DNA from: CAYNST01 sp964546435
GTDB taxonomy: Bacteria; Pseudomonadota; Gammaproteobacteria; Pseudomonadales; Cellvibrionaceae
Assembly (NCBI GenBank): GCA_964546435.1
Contig: CAZJKJ010000009.1
Coordinates: 1-64,000 of the forward strand
Reading direction: 5' to 3'
DNA length: 64,000 nt
The notes under the pieces were generated by a model. That model did not search any database and had not been told where the DNA came from. It saw nothing but the letters and a program-made list of their open reading frames with translations. Both the position numbers and the translations under genes were made by a program. Positions 1 through 8,811 of the stretch are shown one piece after another; the first letter of the stretch is position 1; each line of letters starts with the position of its first letter.

Positions 1-403
1 ATAGATGTAGCACCATTGCAGAGGGAAGAGCCCGTGTAGCTTACGTGTTTTGCCAATTGGGTAATTTCGGTGGGTGTCGGGGTAATTAGGGTAACTAAAG
101 TGGGTGTCTCGGTAGTGTTCCTCCCTTCGCAGGGGGGGCTTTGTGGTAGTTTCACCCTTGGCAGGCGGAGGCACCCCGAGCCCGGACCTCAGTATCCAAA
201 CCTGCAAAGCGTCGCAGGCGCGCCTCGGCAATATCCGGCAAGACCCAAGAACCCCTTGACCCGCCCGCGACAACCTTGGACCATGTGTTACGCGACCTGG
301 ACCCGGTGCTCATGCTTGCCGGGCTGTCGACCATCCGGCCGGTTTCAAGAACCGGCGGGCGCCTCGCGCGCCTGGCTGCATAAATCCTTCGAGAGATAAT
401 TCC
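1..403. other. Repeat-bearing stretch without an assignable gene
   Basis: No recognisable gene lies here. GTGGGTGTC occurs at 70-78 and 100-108; the same core recurs four times near 32.4-32.6 kb. A stop-free frame on the plus strand from about 150 to a TAA at 381-383 has plausible amino-acid composition but no credible start or ribosome binding site. It could be the tail of a decayed gene. I assign it no function. Confidence 0.4.
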
Positions 404-643
404 ATGCGCTGCATCACCATTACCAGTATTCCCGAAGAGCTCTATCAGGCGCTTGTCCAATCGGCGGGCACTAACGGGCGCAACATGAATCACGAAATAC
501 TCGTGTGCCTGCATACTGCCCTGGAAGCAGCCAAACACAAGCCTGCCATGCCCAGTTCCGCACAGTTTCGCTCCAAGAGCCTGAATGCCATCCTCCCGGA
601 AAAATATCTGCATGCGGCCATCGCCGAGGCGAGCGGCAAGTAG
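404..643 (+). CDS. FitA/Arc-like ribbon-helix-helix antitoxin, orphan
   Basis: A 79-residue protein. It opens with a short beta strand (residues 3-8, CITITS) followed by two helices with the pattern IPEELYQAL and NMNHEILVCL, which matches the ribbon-helix-helix fold of FitA/VapB/Arc DNA-binding antitoxins. Such proteins dimerise, bind their own operator and neutralise a PIN-domain toxin. The start is ATG with GAGAGA upstream. No PIN or other toxin frame follows: the next gene is an unrelated LprI-like protein 68 bases on. It is therefore either an orphan or the remnant of a lost toxin-antitoxin pair. The fold is moderately sure; the partner is unknown. Confidence 0.55.
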   Translation: MRCITITSIPEELYQALVQSAGTNGRNMNHEILVCLHTALEAAKHKPAMPSSAQFRSKSLNAILPEKYLHAAIAEASGK

Positions 644-711
644 AAAGAAAAAGCGATTTAGAAGCACAAGGCGCTACCAAGCCTCGCGCCACACACTATA
701 TGGGACTATCG

Positions 712-1101
712 ATGATCAGAATTACAGTGGTATCCATGTGCCTCCTGGCAACTTCAGCGCCTGCTTTTTCCAAAGATTCGTACACCGGAAACTACGCCAC
801 GTGCATGGACAAGTCGGGTGGCGTCACAGCCGAGATGCTGAGCTGTATTGGCGAGGAGCTTTACGTACAGGACGCACGACTCAATAGCGTTTACAAAAAG
901 CTTGGGACCCAGATAACTCCGGCGCGCAAGCAGCAGCTTATCGCTGCACAACGACTATGGATCAAATATCGCGACGCCAACTGCAACTACTACGCCGACC
1001 CCGACGGCGGCACCGCCGAAGCTTTATTCTCGAGCGAGTGTGTATTACGGGAAACAACCGAACGGGCCAACGAACTCGAAATGTTGAGTTCGAGCGAATA
1101 G
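712..1101 (+). CDS. LprI-like (DUF1311) secreted protein
   Basis: A 129-residue protein with a signal peptide (hydrophobic residues 4-17, likely cleavage after SAPAFS). The mature part carries the LprI/DUF1311 pattern: a first cysteine in NYATCMDKS, a second in MLSCIGEE, then a helix with RQ/QRLWIKYRDANC and a final CVLRETTERANELE segment. LprI proteins act at the cell surface, and one mycobacterial member inhibits lysozyme, so periplasmic lysozyme inhibition is possible here but unproven. An in-frame ATG four codons earlier (700) is an alternative start; neither has a strong ribosome binding site. It is followed by 286 bases with no gene. Confidence 0.75.
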   Translation: MIRITVVSMCLLATSAPAFSKDSYTGNYATCMDKSGGVTAEMLSCIGEELYVQDARLNSVYKKLGTQITPARKQQLIAAQRLWIKYRDANCNYYADPDGGTAEALFSSECVLRETTERANELEMLSSSE

Positions 1102-1387
1102 TTCTATGGACTCAAATTGAACGTACACTTCGCTGTCAGTGCGGAAATATCCGCATTCCACATGTCACCATATCCAGGGTCCTCCGCCTATTCCAACTAA
1201 GTCACTTTGAGTTATTTCAATTATTCATATTGGTGCCAATTCAAGTGACACATAATTATGAAGGCTGGCGCGAAAAGTTCTAAACTTGTTAAAGCCGGTT
1301 TGAATCTGCAAGTCGCCCACGGGCGACAGGACGTATAGGCAGACTGAGTGACCACGGCCCACCTCGCGCACAACTATAAGGCTAATA
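1102..1387. other. Intergenic region upstream of TonB receptor, with small hairpin
   Basis: AT-rich spacer between the LprI-like gene and the receptor. It contains a perfect GTCGCCC/GGGCGAC inverted repeat at 1312-1327 with a two-base gap, about 60 bases before the receptor ATG. The hairpin lies in the likely 5' leader and has no T-run, so it is not an obvious terminator. No Fur box was seen here, unlike the receptor at 40 kb. Confidence 0.4.
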
Positions 1388-3334
1388 ATGGCGAAGAACC
1401 GAAAGCTCCGTAACTGGCGAACGCGTGCACCGCACCCTTGGTCGGCGCGCGCGCTGTCGTTGAGTCTGTTCGCGTTCTGCGTTTTTCCAGCAAGTGCGCA
1501 GACCGGGCAGCATGAACTTCTGCAAATGAGCCTTGAAGAGTTGCTCGAACTGAAAATCAGCACCGTCTCCCGCCGTGAACAATCACTGCCCGATGCACCG
1601 GCCGCCATTTATGTCATTACCCGTAAAGATATAGTGAGCTCCGGGGCCACTACCTTGCCGCAGGTTCTGCGCCTGGCGCCCAACCTTCAGGTGGCGCAGA
1701 TCAGTAACGGACATTACGCCATCAGCGCGCGCGGCTTTAACGCGTCGGTTGCCAACAAGCTGCTGGTACTGCTGGATGGCCGCACTCTGTATACCCCGCT
1801 GTTTTCCGGGGTTTTCTGGGATCAGCAGGATTATCTGCTCGCTGATATCGAACGCATCGAAGTGGTCAGCGGGCCGGGTGCCACCATGTGGGGCTCCAAT
1901 GCCGTCAACGGTGTCATCAACATCGTCACCCGGACCGCTGCGGATACCCGGGGTCTGCGGCTGAGCGCGCACAACGGTAGCCACGAACGCGGTGCGGAAA
2001 TGCATTACAGCGGCGGCGCCGGAGAACTCGGGCACTATCGCGTGTACGCCAAAACGGCCCACTTCGACCACAACGTCCGCGAGGATGGCACTAGCCTTCT
2101 GGATGAAACGGAAAGGCATCAGGCGGGCTTCCGCTTTGACTGGCAGGATGTAGAGGAAGTCAACCAGCTGACGGTACAAGGCGATGCCTATGAAGGCCGT
2201 ACCCAGAATCGCGGGGTACTTGCGGATTTCGATTTTCGGGCGGTTGAATGGGCGGGGGCCAACATTCTGGCTCGCTGGAGCCGGCGCATGAACGGCGGGA
2301 GCCGCATCCGTCTGCAAGGCTACCTGGATCACACCGAGCGCAATGATCAGTTTTTGTTTCAGCCGCGCGCGGATATTGTCGACATCGACTTCCAGCACAG
2401 CATCCCGTTTCGGCGTCATCACCTGATATGGGGCGTGGGTCACCGACAGGCGAAGGATCAGGTGGATCCCGGATTCGTCTCTAATTTCGTACCGGACAGA
2501 CGTGTGCTGAACTGGACCAATATCTTCGTTCAGGATCACATAAAGCTCAATCCCAGTCTCGAAGCGACCCTGGGTCTGCGGGCTGAACGCAACTCCTACA
2601 CGGGTAGCGAATATCTGCCTAATGTACGGCTTGCGTGGAAGGTTTCGGAAGACCAGCTGGTGTGGACTTCGCTGTCCCGCGCCGTGCGCGCACCTTCGCG
2701 CCTGGATCGCGACGTCTATTTCCCCGCACCCCCCAATGCGGTGGTCGTCGGCGGTCCGAATTTCGAATCGGAGGTCGCCCGGGTCGTCGAAGCCGGTTAC
2801 CGTGCCCAGCACAGTGAGCGCCTGATGTATTCCGTGACGGCTTTCTATCACGACTGGCGCAAGCTGCGCAGCGGCACCAGCGCACCGGTAGAAATCGAAA
2901 ACAAGATTGAAGGTGGAACCTACGGTGTAGAAATGTGGGGCAATTTCCAGGCTACGCCCACCTGGAAACTGAGCGCCGGGGCCTTTCTGCTGGAAAAAGA
3001 CCTGCGCCTGCGCCCCGACAGCACAGATCCAGTCGGTGTCGACAACGCGACCCTGGCCAATGATCCGGATGCCCATTATTCCCTGAGATCCAGCAGTCGA
3101 ATAGGCAATCATCTGCTGCTGGATCTGCAGGTACGGCGTGTGGGCCGGCTGCGCACCTTTGATGTACCCGGTTATACCGCGCTGGATGCACATCTGCGAT
3201 GGAAGATCAGCGACAGGTTTTCGCTGTACTTGACCGGTCGCAATCTCAATGGCGGGCAGCGTGAGTTTGAATACGTCGCGAATGGTCCCCAGCTGCAGCG
3301 CGAGGCACTGCTGGGTGTAACCTGGACGCCTTGA
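1388..3334 (+). CDS. TonB-dependent outer membrane receptor
   Basis: A 648-residue outer membrane receptor. It has a long basic N-terminus and a signal peptide ending near PASAQ, followed by a plug domain (about 50-170) with the motifs PAAIYVITRKDI, LRLAPNLQVA, ARGFN, LLVLLDGRTLY and SGPGATMWGSNAVNGVINIVT. A beta-barrel fills the rest. The plug resembles the receptor subfamily that sits beside YfiR-like proteins and hybrid kinases, which fits the downstream genes from 5.4 kb. The substrate cannot be read from sequence. The C-terminus ends in TWTP rather than the usual aromatic residue. The convergent REC-EAL gene ends 127 bases downstream. Confidence 0.9.
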   Translation: MAKNRKLRNWRTRAPHPWSARALSLSLFAFCVFPASAQTGQHELLQMSLEELLELKISTVSRREQSLPDAPAAIYVITRKDIVSSGATTLPQVLRLAPNLQVAQISNGHYAISARGFNASVANKLLVLLDGRTLYTPLFSGVFWDQQDYLLADIERIEVVSGPGATMWGSNAVNGVINIVTRTAADTRGLRLSAHNGSHERGAEMHYSGGAGELGHYRVYAKTAHFDHNVREDGTSLLDETERHQAGFRFDWQDVEEVNQLTVQGDAYEGRTQNRGVLADFDFRAVEWAGANILARWSRRMNGGSRIRLQGYLDHTERNDQFLFQPRADIVDIDFQHSIPFRRHHLIWGVGHRQAKDQVDPGFVSNFVPDRRVLNWTNIFVQDHIKLNPSLEATLGLRAERNSYTGSEYLPNVRLAWKVSEDQLVWTSLSRAVRAPSRLDRDVYFPAPPNAVVVGGPNFESEVARVVEAGYRAQHSERLMYSVTAFYHDWRKLRSGTSAPVEIENKIEGGTYGVEMWGNFQATPTWKLSAGAFLLEKDLRLRPDSTDPVGVDNATLANDPDAHYSLRSSSRIGNHLLLDLQVRRVGRLRTFDVPGYTALDAHLRWKISDRFSLYLTGRNLNGGQREFEYVANGPQLQREALLGVTWTP

Positions 3335-3360
3335 GTCCCTGGCAGGTCGCTGAAACGCCG

Positions 3361-3463
3361 TCTGCGTGGACATTGCAACGGTCTGCGTTGACATTGCGGC
3401 GGTAAAAGCAGGCGGCCTCGATGAGGTCTTCAACCGCCTGATAGGGTCTTCAACGGCCTGCTA
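3361..3463. repeat. Two short tandem duplications between convergent genes
   Basis: A 21-base unit beginning TCTGCGTGGACATTGC is repeated at 3361-3381 and 3382-3402 with three mismatches. A second unit, GGTCTTCAACCGCCTGATA, is at 3425-3443 and recurs 20 bases later at 3445-3463 with two mismatches. The last copy contains the stop codon of the minus-strand REC-EAL gene. These look like replication-slippage duplications. Confidence 0.75.
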
Positions 3464-5155
3464 GCAGTGACCCACAGCCAGGATATCCGTGGCGCGCTGT
3501 TGCTGTACGGGACGGCTGAAGTAGAAACCCTGGGCCTCGTCGCAGCCGAGATCGCGGATTATCCGCAACTGGCTGGTGGTCTCCACGCCCTCGGCAATTA
3601 CCTTGGACCCCATTTGTCTGGCGAGAGTCAGAATCGCCTGAACGATGGCCATGTCGTTGCCGGAATCGCTGATGTGGCGGATAAAAGTGCGGTCGATCTT
3701 GAGCCGGTTGAAGGGAAACCGTTTCAGATATCCAAGGTTGCTGTAGCCGGTGCCGAAGTCGTCGATGGCGATATCGAACCCCTGGCTTTGCAATTGCTCC
3801 AGCTGGTTGCCGCTTTTCGGGTCCATGAGACTGCCTTCAGTGAGCTCCAGTTCAAAATCCGCCGGGCACAAGCCGTACTTGCCCAACAGGTTCATCAAAT
3901 CCGCCGTGAAATCGTCCCGGTGCAACTGTACTGCCGATACATTGATGGCCGTGCGGGGGCTTAATCCCCTTTGGTGCCAGCTCCGGACCTGCTGGCAGAC
4001 GGTGTCGATCATCCACAGACTGAGGTCATAGATCTGGCCGCTCTCTTCGGCCAGCGGAATGAATTTGGCGGGGCTGATAAAACCTTTCTCCGGGTGACGC
4101 CAGCGCATCAGCGCTTCAAAACCCACCAGGCGCTCGTCGGCCAGGTTGATCTGGGGCTGGTACACAACCTCGAACTCGTCATTGCGCAACGCGGGGTACA
4201 GCGCCTGGGAAATCCACCACCGCTCCTGGTTGGCGATGTCCATCTCCGGCGCGAAGGCCTTGACGAAATGACCGGAATCCCGCTGTGCCGCCATCAGTGC
4301 CATTTCCGCCTGCGCCAGGAGCACTTCCCAATCGATCCTTTGTGCCGACGGCGCCACGTAACCAATTGCCAGCTTCAGGAATACTTCGCGCTGCTCGATC
4401 ACCACCGGTTGGGTCAGCCGGTGCTGCAACTGGCGGATATGTGCCACCGACTCTTCTTCAGTAGCTTCGAGAATAAATCCGAATTTTCCAAAACCGAAGC
4501 TTCCCAGCAAAATTCCCGGCGGAAATATGGCGGCCATCCGTTCCACAACCGAACGGCTGATCTGACCTTCGAAACTGTCCCGGGTCTCCCGATCAAACCC
4601 GAGCAAAGCCTGATCCAGATCCACATGACAGATGCCGATACACACACTGTTGCAGGGCAACTGCTTGAACAGACTGCGGCTGAACTGGATAAACATGTCT
4701 TTTCGGGGCAGACCGGAGGTGGGGTCATATTCTTTGAACAGCCGCAGGTTGTGGGTTTGAAAATCGACCAGCCGTTTGAGTTTGAGGAGGTTATTGACCC
4801 GTGCGCAGAGCTCACGCTGGTTGAAGGGTTTGCCAACAAAATCTTCTGCGCCGGTTTCCAGCCCCTCCACACAGGACTCGCGATCGGCCAGTGCCGTCAG
4901 CAAAATAATTGGGATGGATTTCCAGGTGTCGTCGGCTTTGAGCTCCCGTGCCAGATCGAGGCCCGAACGGCCGGGCATCATGACATCGAGAATGATCAGG
5001 CTCGGCTCGTAGCGCGCCACCGCTGCAATCACCTGAAGGCTGTCGTTGATGGTCAACACGTCGTGTCCACGTGCCCGGAATATGTCGGCAAGCAGACGGG
5101 TGTTGCGTGGTTCATCGTCCACAATGAGAAGACGGCTTCCTTCTGCGTGCAGCAT
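3461..5155 (-). CDS. REC/degenerate GGDEF/EAL cyclic-di-GMP phosphodiesterase
   Basis: A 564-residue response regulator. An N-terminal receiver (residues 8-125) has the acidic pair D13-D14, phospho-acceptor D57 and the lysine in VGKPF. A middle GGDEF-like domain reads GSFGFGKFG near residue 219 instead of GGDEF, so it should not make cyclic-di-GMP. The EAL domain (about 330-560) looks intact: EALMRW (E347), NVSA, ELTEGSL, IDDFGTGYS (465-472), the RLKID lysine and AEGVE. Cytoplasmic hydrolysis of cyclic-di-GMP under phosphorylation control is predicted. The ATG at 5155 is chosen over an upstream TTG (5191) because homology starts there and AAAGG lies just upstream. The kinases at 6-10 kb are the obvious candidate partners. 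Confidence 0.92.
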   Translation of the reverse strand: MLHAEGSRLLIVDDEPRNTRLLADIFRARGHDVLTINDSLQVIAAVARYEPSLIILDVMMPGRSGLDLARELKADDTWKSIPIILLTALADRESCVEGLETGAEDFVGKPFNQRELCARVNNLLKLKRLVDFQTHNLRLFKEYDPTSGLPRKDMFIQFSRSLFKQLPCNSVCIGICHVDLDQALLGFDRETRDSFEGQISRSVVERMAAIFPPGILLGSFGFGKFGFILEATEEESVAHIRQLQHRLTQPVVIEQREVFLKLAIGYVAPSAQRIDWEVLLAQAEMALMAAQRDSGHFVKAFAPEMDIANQERWWISQALYPALRNDEFEVVYQPQINLADERLVGFEALMRWRHPEKGFISPAKFIPLAEESGQIYDLSLWMIDTVCQQVRSWHQRGLSPRTAINVSAVQLHRDDFTADLMNLLGKYGLCPADFELELTEGSLMDPKSGNQLEQLQSQGFDIAIDDFGTGYSNLGYLKRFPFNRLKIDRTFIRHISDSGNDMAIVQAILTLARQMGSKVIAEGVETTSQLRIIRDLGCDEAQGFYFSRPVQQQRATDILAVGHC

Positions 5156-5418
5156 ACACAGGCCTTTTCTGTTTATTCTGTTGTTCCGCAAAGACAGCTG
5201 CGCACCGCTTCAGCTGCCCGACAAAACACGGCGATGTAATGAAAGTTTAGTTCAGAACTCTGCCTTACTGCCCGCGCCCGCCGATGAGTATTAAAACATT
5301 AGTGAATAAGCCCGATCCGACGTTCGAGCAAACATTTCGTTTAACGGGTGAATTCTTCCTATACTTTAACCGGCCGGATTCTTGAATTCTTATGCGATGA
5401 AGCAAGATTCACATCCAG

Positions 5419-6057
5419 GTGCCCCGCCCTTTTACTTCGAAGGTTCTGCTCTTGAAGGCAAAGCATGTGCTGAAAGGACGACGACTGATTGCGCCGCTGG
5501 CGCGCCAACTCACCCGGCAATCGGTGGTCGAGCGCCTGTTGTTGATGCTGCTGTTGCTCGTGGCAGGCAGCGGTCTGGCCATTCCGTCAGCGTTGGCCCG
5601 GGAAGCAACCGACCAGATCAAAGCGTCCTATATCTTCAATTTTCTCAAGTTTGTCACTTTTCCTGCGGCGGAGTTTTCGAGCGATAACATCGTGCGGGTA
5701 TGTCTGGTGGGCCGTGACCATTTCGGTAACGCGCTCGACGCCATCGACGGGCGCTTCACCGGTCAGGGGAATGTCGAAATTGTGCGTCTGGGACCGTACC
5801 GCTCAGCCCTGTCGTTCGACGGCTGCCACGTCATTTACGTAATGGATTCCGAAGCCCACAAGACCGAGAGAATTCTTGCCGGCATTGATTCCCGTCGCAG
5901 CCTTACCATTGGCGAATATGTGCCTTTTGTTGACCAGGGCGGCATGATCGAACTGTTTGAAAAGGACGACACGATCCGCTTTCGCATTAACGCGGAGCTG
6001 GTGAAGGACGCAAAGTTCCAGATTGCATCGCAGTTGATCCTTTTGGGGGTGGAATGA
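5419..6057 (+). CDS. YfiR-family (DUF4154) periplasmic regulatory protein
   Basis: A 212-residue protein with a long basic N-terminus, a hydrophobic segment at about residues 39-55 and a signal cleavage site near SALA. It then carries the YfiR/DUF4154 domain: IKASYIFNFLKFVTFP, VRVCLVGRDHFG, the CHVIYV strand, TIGE and FRINAELVKDAKFQIASQLILLG. In Pseudomonas, YfiR is a periplasmic repressor of the diguanylate cyclase YfiN. Here no YfiN is adjacent; the next gene is a membrane sensor kinase whose ATG begins two bases after this stop. YfiR-to-kinase signalling is the likely role. The start is GTG with CCAGG upstream; a start nearer the signal peptide is possible. Confidence 0.85.
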   Translation: MPRPFTSKVLLLKAKHVLKGRRLIAPLARQLTRQSVVERLLLMLLLLVAGSGLAIPSALAREATDQIKASYIFNFLKFVTFPAAEFSSDNIVRVCLVGRDHFGNALDAIDGRFTGQGNVEIVRLGPYRSALSFDGCHVIYVMDSEAHKTERILAGIDSRRSLTIGEYVPFVDQGGMIELFEKDDTIRFRINAELVKDAKFQIASQLILLGVE

Positions 6058-6058
6058 C

Positions 6059-8446
6059 ATGTTTGCACTGAAACGGTTGTCGGATTTGTGGTGGCAGCGC
6101 ACCAGCATCAGAAACAAAATGCATGTCAGCCTGTTGGGCTTTTCGCTGCTGATGCTGCTGATCGCGGCGTTTGCCCTGCTGTTTACGGCACGCGCCTATT
6201 TCGACAGCAAGATGCGGCAGGACCTGACGATGCTCGGGCAGGTTCTTGCGGAGAACAGCGCCGCTGCGGTGGTGTTCGAAGATCACGAGTCCGCTCTCAA
6301 GCTGCTGACATCCTTGCGAAGCAATACATCCATTGAGGCAGCGGCGCTCTTCCCGGCCGATAAAGCCGAACCTCTGGCAGGATATCCGACCATTGACGCT
6401 GTCACTCAGAGTTTCCTGACGGCCGTCGTCGACGAGCCGGTGGAATTGTTAGACGACCATTACGTAACCCGCCTTCCCATACAGGTGAACGGTCAGCATA
6501 TTGGCGGCCTGGTGCTAATTTCGAATCTGCATGAATGGCATATCCTCCAGCAGCGGATTATTAACCTGTTACTGGTGATGGCCCTCGGCTTTGGCGCCCT
6601 GACCTTGCTGGTTTCGTACTGGATGAAGCGTCACATAATCAAGCCGGTCGTGCTGCTGGCGGACTGGGCCATGCAGGTTTCGCGGCACAAGAATTTCAAC
6701 AGCGAGGCACCCAAACGCAACGATGATGAAATCGGTCATCTGGCGGACAGCCTCAATGTCATGCTGGATGAACTGGCGAAGCAGCAGGGCATTGTTTCTC
6801 TGAACATCGCCCTGGAGCGGGAAATCCAGGAGCGTAAAGTCGTGGAACAGGACTTGATCCACACCCGCAATCAGGCGGAAGAAGCCAGCCGGGCAAAAAG
6901 CCGGTTTCTCGCGAACATGAGTCATGAACTGCGCACGCCGCTGAACGCGATTATCGGCTACAGCGAAATGATTCAGGAAATGGTCAGCGAGAATGATTTC
7001 GACACCGGGGAGCTGATCGACGATACCGGCAAGATCAACAGTGCTGGACGCCATCTTCTCAGCCTGATCAACGACATTCTCGACATTTCTAAAATTGAAG
7101 CCGGCAAGATGCAGCTGAGCATCGAAGCCTTCAACGTGGATGCCCTGGTCGAAGATGTGATCGGCACCCTCAAACCTCTGGCAGATGCCCGCTCGAACCG
7201 GCTGCGGATCGAATACCGCGAACCGGCCGGGACAATTCAGGGAGATCCGGTCAAGCTGCGCCAGGTGCTGTTCAATCTGGTGAGCAACGCGGTCAAGTTC
7301 ACCGACGCCGGTCAGGTGGAAGTGCACTATGAGCGGGAGCAGCAGGGCAGCGAAAGCCGGATTGTTTTCAAGGTCCGGGATACCGGCATCGGCATGAACC
7401 CCGAAGGCATCAAGGAGCTGTTCCAACCCTTCAGTCAGGCAGATGCGTCCACCACCCGCCGCTTCGGCGGTACCGGCCTGGGTCTTGCCATCAGTCGCTC
7501 TTATGTCACCATGCTCAACGGTACTATTTCCGTGACCAGCGAAGAGGGCAAAGGCTCAGAATTTGTGGTCACCCTGCCCGTGGAATATGAAACGGCTTAT
7601 GCCATGAACCCGGATCAGGACGTGCTCACGCAACGGCAACTCCAGGGCCCCGTTCAGCAGGCCTCGCGGGACGGGGCCGGCTGCAATACACCGGTACTGC
7701 TCATCGACGATGATCCCGACGTGCACGATCTGCTGTCGCACTCCCTTGGCAAGAACGGTTTCCAGATCCACTCGGCATTCTCCGGCGAGGAAGGCCTGGC
7801 CTTCATCAAGGAACAACGGCCCGCCGTCATTGTGCTCGACATCGGCATGCCGACTCTGAATGGCTGGCAAGTATTGCAGAAGGTCAAGGACGATCCGGAA
7901 ACCGCCGACATTCCGGTGGTGATGTACACCGTGGATTCCGACCGGGAACGAGGGTTTGCGCTGGGCGCGGCCGACTACCTCCTCAAGCCCGTCCGCAATG
8001 CTCAATTGATCGAAACCCTGCAGCGTTTTCGTGTGCCTGAAAAGGCGCCTCTGGTTCTGTCCATCGATGATGATCCCCACAGCCAGACCCTGATCAAGGC
8101 GTACCTGCGCAATACCCATTGGCAGCTCGAAACGGTGTGCAACGGTCGTCAGGGCCTCGAATTCCTGGGTCAGCACTCCAACGTCGCCGTTATTCTTCTG
8201 GATCTGGTCATGCCGGAGATGAACGGTTTCGAGTTTCTGGAAGCCTGCCGCGCCAACGCCGCGACAGCGGGCATTCCCATTGTGATTATTTCAGCGCGAG
8301 ACCTGACTCCGCAGGAGCACAGTCTGCTGTTGCGGCACAGCCAGGCCATTATTCGCAAAGGCATGTACGATCGTGACACTCTGGTGCATCACATCAACGC
8401 CATGTTGCTGAAATATCGAGAAACCTGCACTGCTGAAGATGAGTGA
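6059..8446 (+). CDS. Membrane hybrid histidine kinase with CHASE8-like sensor and two receivers
   Basis: A 795-residue inner-membrane kinase. It has a transmembrane helix (about 23-45), a periplasmic CHASE8-like sensor (46-165, with LGQVLAENSAAAVVFED), a second transmembrane helix (166-190) and HAMP (187-240). The HisKA box is FLANMSHELRTPLN with H289. HATPase_c has NLVSNAVKFT, DTGIGM and GGTGLGLAIS. Receiver 1 has its phospho-site at D594 and receiver 2 at D715. Receiver 2 lacks the usual lysine context (RKGMYD instead of TKP). The gene is tightly coupled to the YfiR-like gene upstream and overlaps the lone receiver downstream by eight bases. The periplasmic sensor probably reads YfiR or envelope state; this is inference. 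Confidence 0.92.
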   Translation: MFALKRLSDLWWQRTSIRNKMHVSLLGFSLLMLLIAAFALLFTARAYFDSKMRQDLTMLGQVLAENSAAAVVFEDHESALKLLTSLRSNTSIEAAALFPADKAEPLAGYPTIDAVTQSFLTAVVDEPVELLDDHYVTRLPIQVNGQHIGGLVLISNLHEWHILQQRIINLLLVMALGFGALTLLVSYWMKRHIIKPVVLLADWAMQVSRHKNFNSEAPKRNDDEIGHLADSLNVMLDELAKQQGIVSLNIALEREIQERKVVEQDLIHTRNQAEEASRAKSRFLANMSHELRTPLNAIIGYSEMIQEMVSENDFDTGELIDDTGKINSAGRHLLSLINDILDISKIEAGKMQLSIEAFNVDALVEDVIGTLKPLADARSNRLRIEYREPAGTIQGDPVKLRQVLFNLVSNAVKFTDAGQVEVHYEREQQGSESRIVFKVRDTGIGMNPEGIKELFQPFSQADASTTRRFGGTGLGLAISRSYVTMLNGTISVTSEEGKGSEFVVTLPVEYETAYAMNPDQDVLTQRQLQGPVQQASRDGAGCNTPVLLIDDDPDVHDLLSHSLGKNGFQIHSAFSGEEGLAFIKEQRPAVIVLDIGMPTLNGWQVLQKVKDDPETADIPVVMYTVDSDRERGFALGAADYLLKPVRNAQLIETLQRFRVPEKAPLVLSIDDDPHSQTLIKAYLRNTHWQLETVCNGRQGLEFLGQHSNVAVILLDLVMPEMNGFEFLEACRANAATAGIPIVIISARDLTPQEHSLLLRHSQAIIRKGMYDRDTLVHHINAMLLKYRETCTAEDE

Positions 8447-8810
8447 GATGCCAAACATACTTGTGGTAGAAGACAACGAACTCAACGCCGACATGCTCCT
8501 GCGTCGATTGCAGCGAAAAGGCTATGCCACCCGTCATGCACGCAACGGCCAGGAAGCGCTGGACATGATCGCCGTTGCGCCCCCGGATCTGGTGCTCATG
8601 GATTTGAGTCTGCCGGTAATGGACGGCTACGAGGCGGCTCGCCACATCAAAGCCGGGCCCTACGCCCACATTCCCGTGATCGCCCTGACTGCCCATGCAC
8701 TGGTGGAAGACAAGGCCAAAGCTCTGGCGGCCGGTTGCGATGATTACGACACCAAGCCCGTGGATTTCACGCGACTTCAGAGCAAGATCAATCACTACCT
8801 GGAGAATTAA
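8439..8810 (+). CDS. Single-domain response regulator (CheY/DivK-like)
   Basis: A 123-residue protein made of a single receiver domain, with no output domain. The acidic pair is in VVEDNE (E11-D12), the phospho-acceptor is D55 in LVLMDLSLP, the switch threonine is in ALTAHA and the lysine in DTKPVDF. It overlaps the end of the hybrid kinase gene and ends one base before the GTG of the next kinase. It likely shuttles phosphate between the two kinases or acts on another protein by binding. Confidence 0.92.
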   Translation: MSEMPNILVVEDNELNADMLLRRLQRKGYATRHARNGQEALDMIAVAPPDLVLMDLSLPVMDGYEAARHIKAGPYAHIPVIALTAHALVEDKAKALAAGCDDYDTKPVDFTRLQSKINHYLEN

Positions 8811-8811
8811 C

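Noticed and set aside
152..667. Minus-strand frame of 171 residues over the antitoxin gene
   Set aside because: It lies antisense to the better supported antitoxin gene, has no family features and no ribosome binding site.
1312..1327. Riboswitch in the leader of the first TonB receptor
   Set aside because: Only a 7-base hairpin is present; the conserved cores of cyclic-di-GMP, cobalamin or other known riboswitches were not seen.
1583..3433. 616-residue minus-strand frame
   Set aside because: It is the complement of the TonB receptor gene; its composition is that of an antisense shadow.
3971..5239. 422-residue plus-strand frame
   Set aside because: Antisense to the REC-EAL gene, which carries clear domain motifs.
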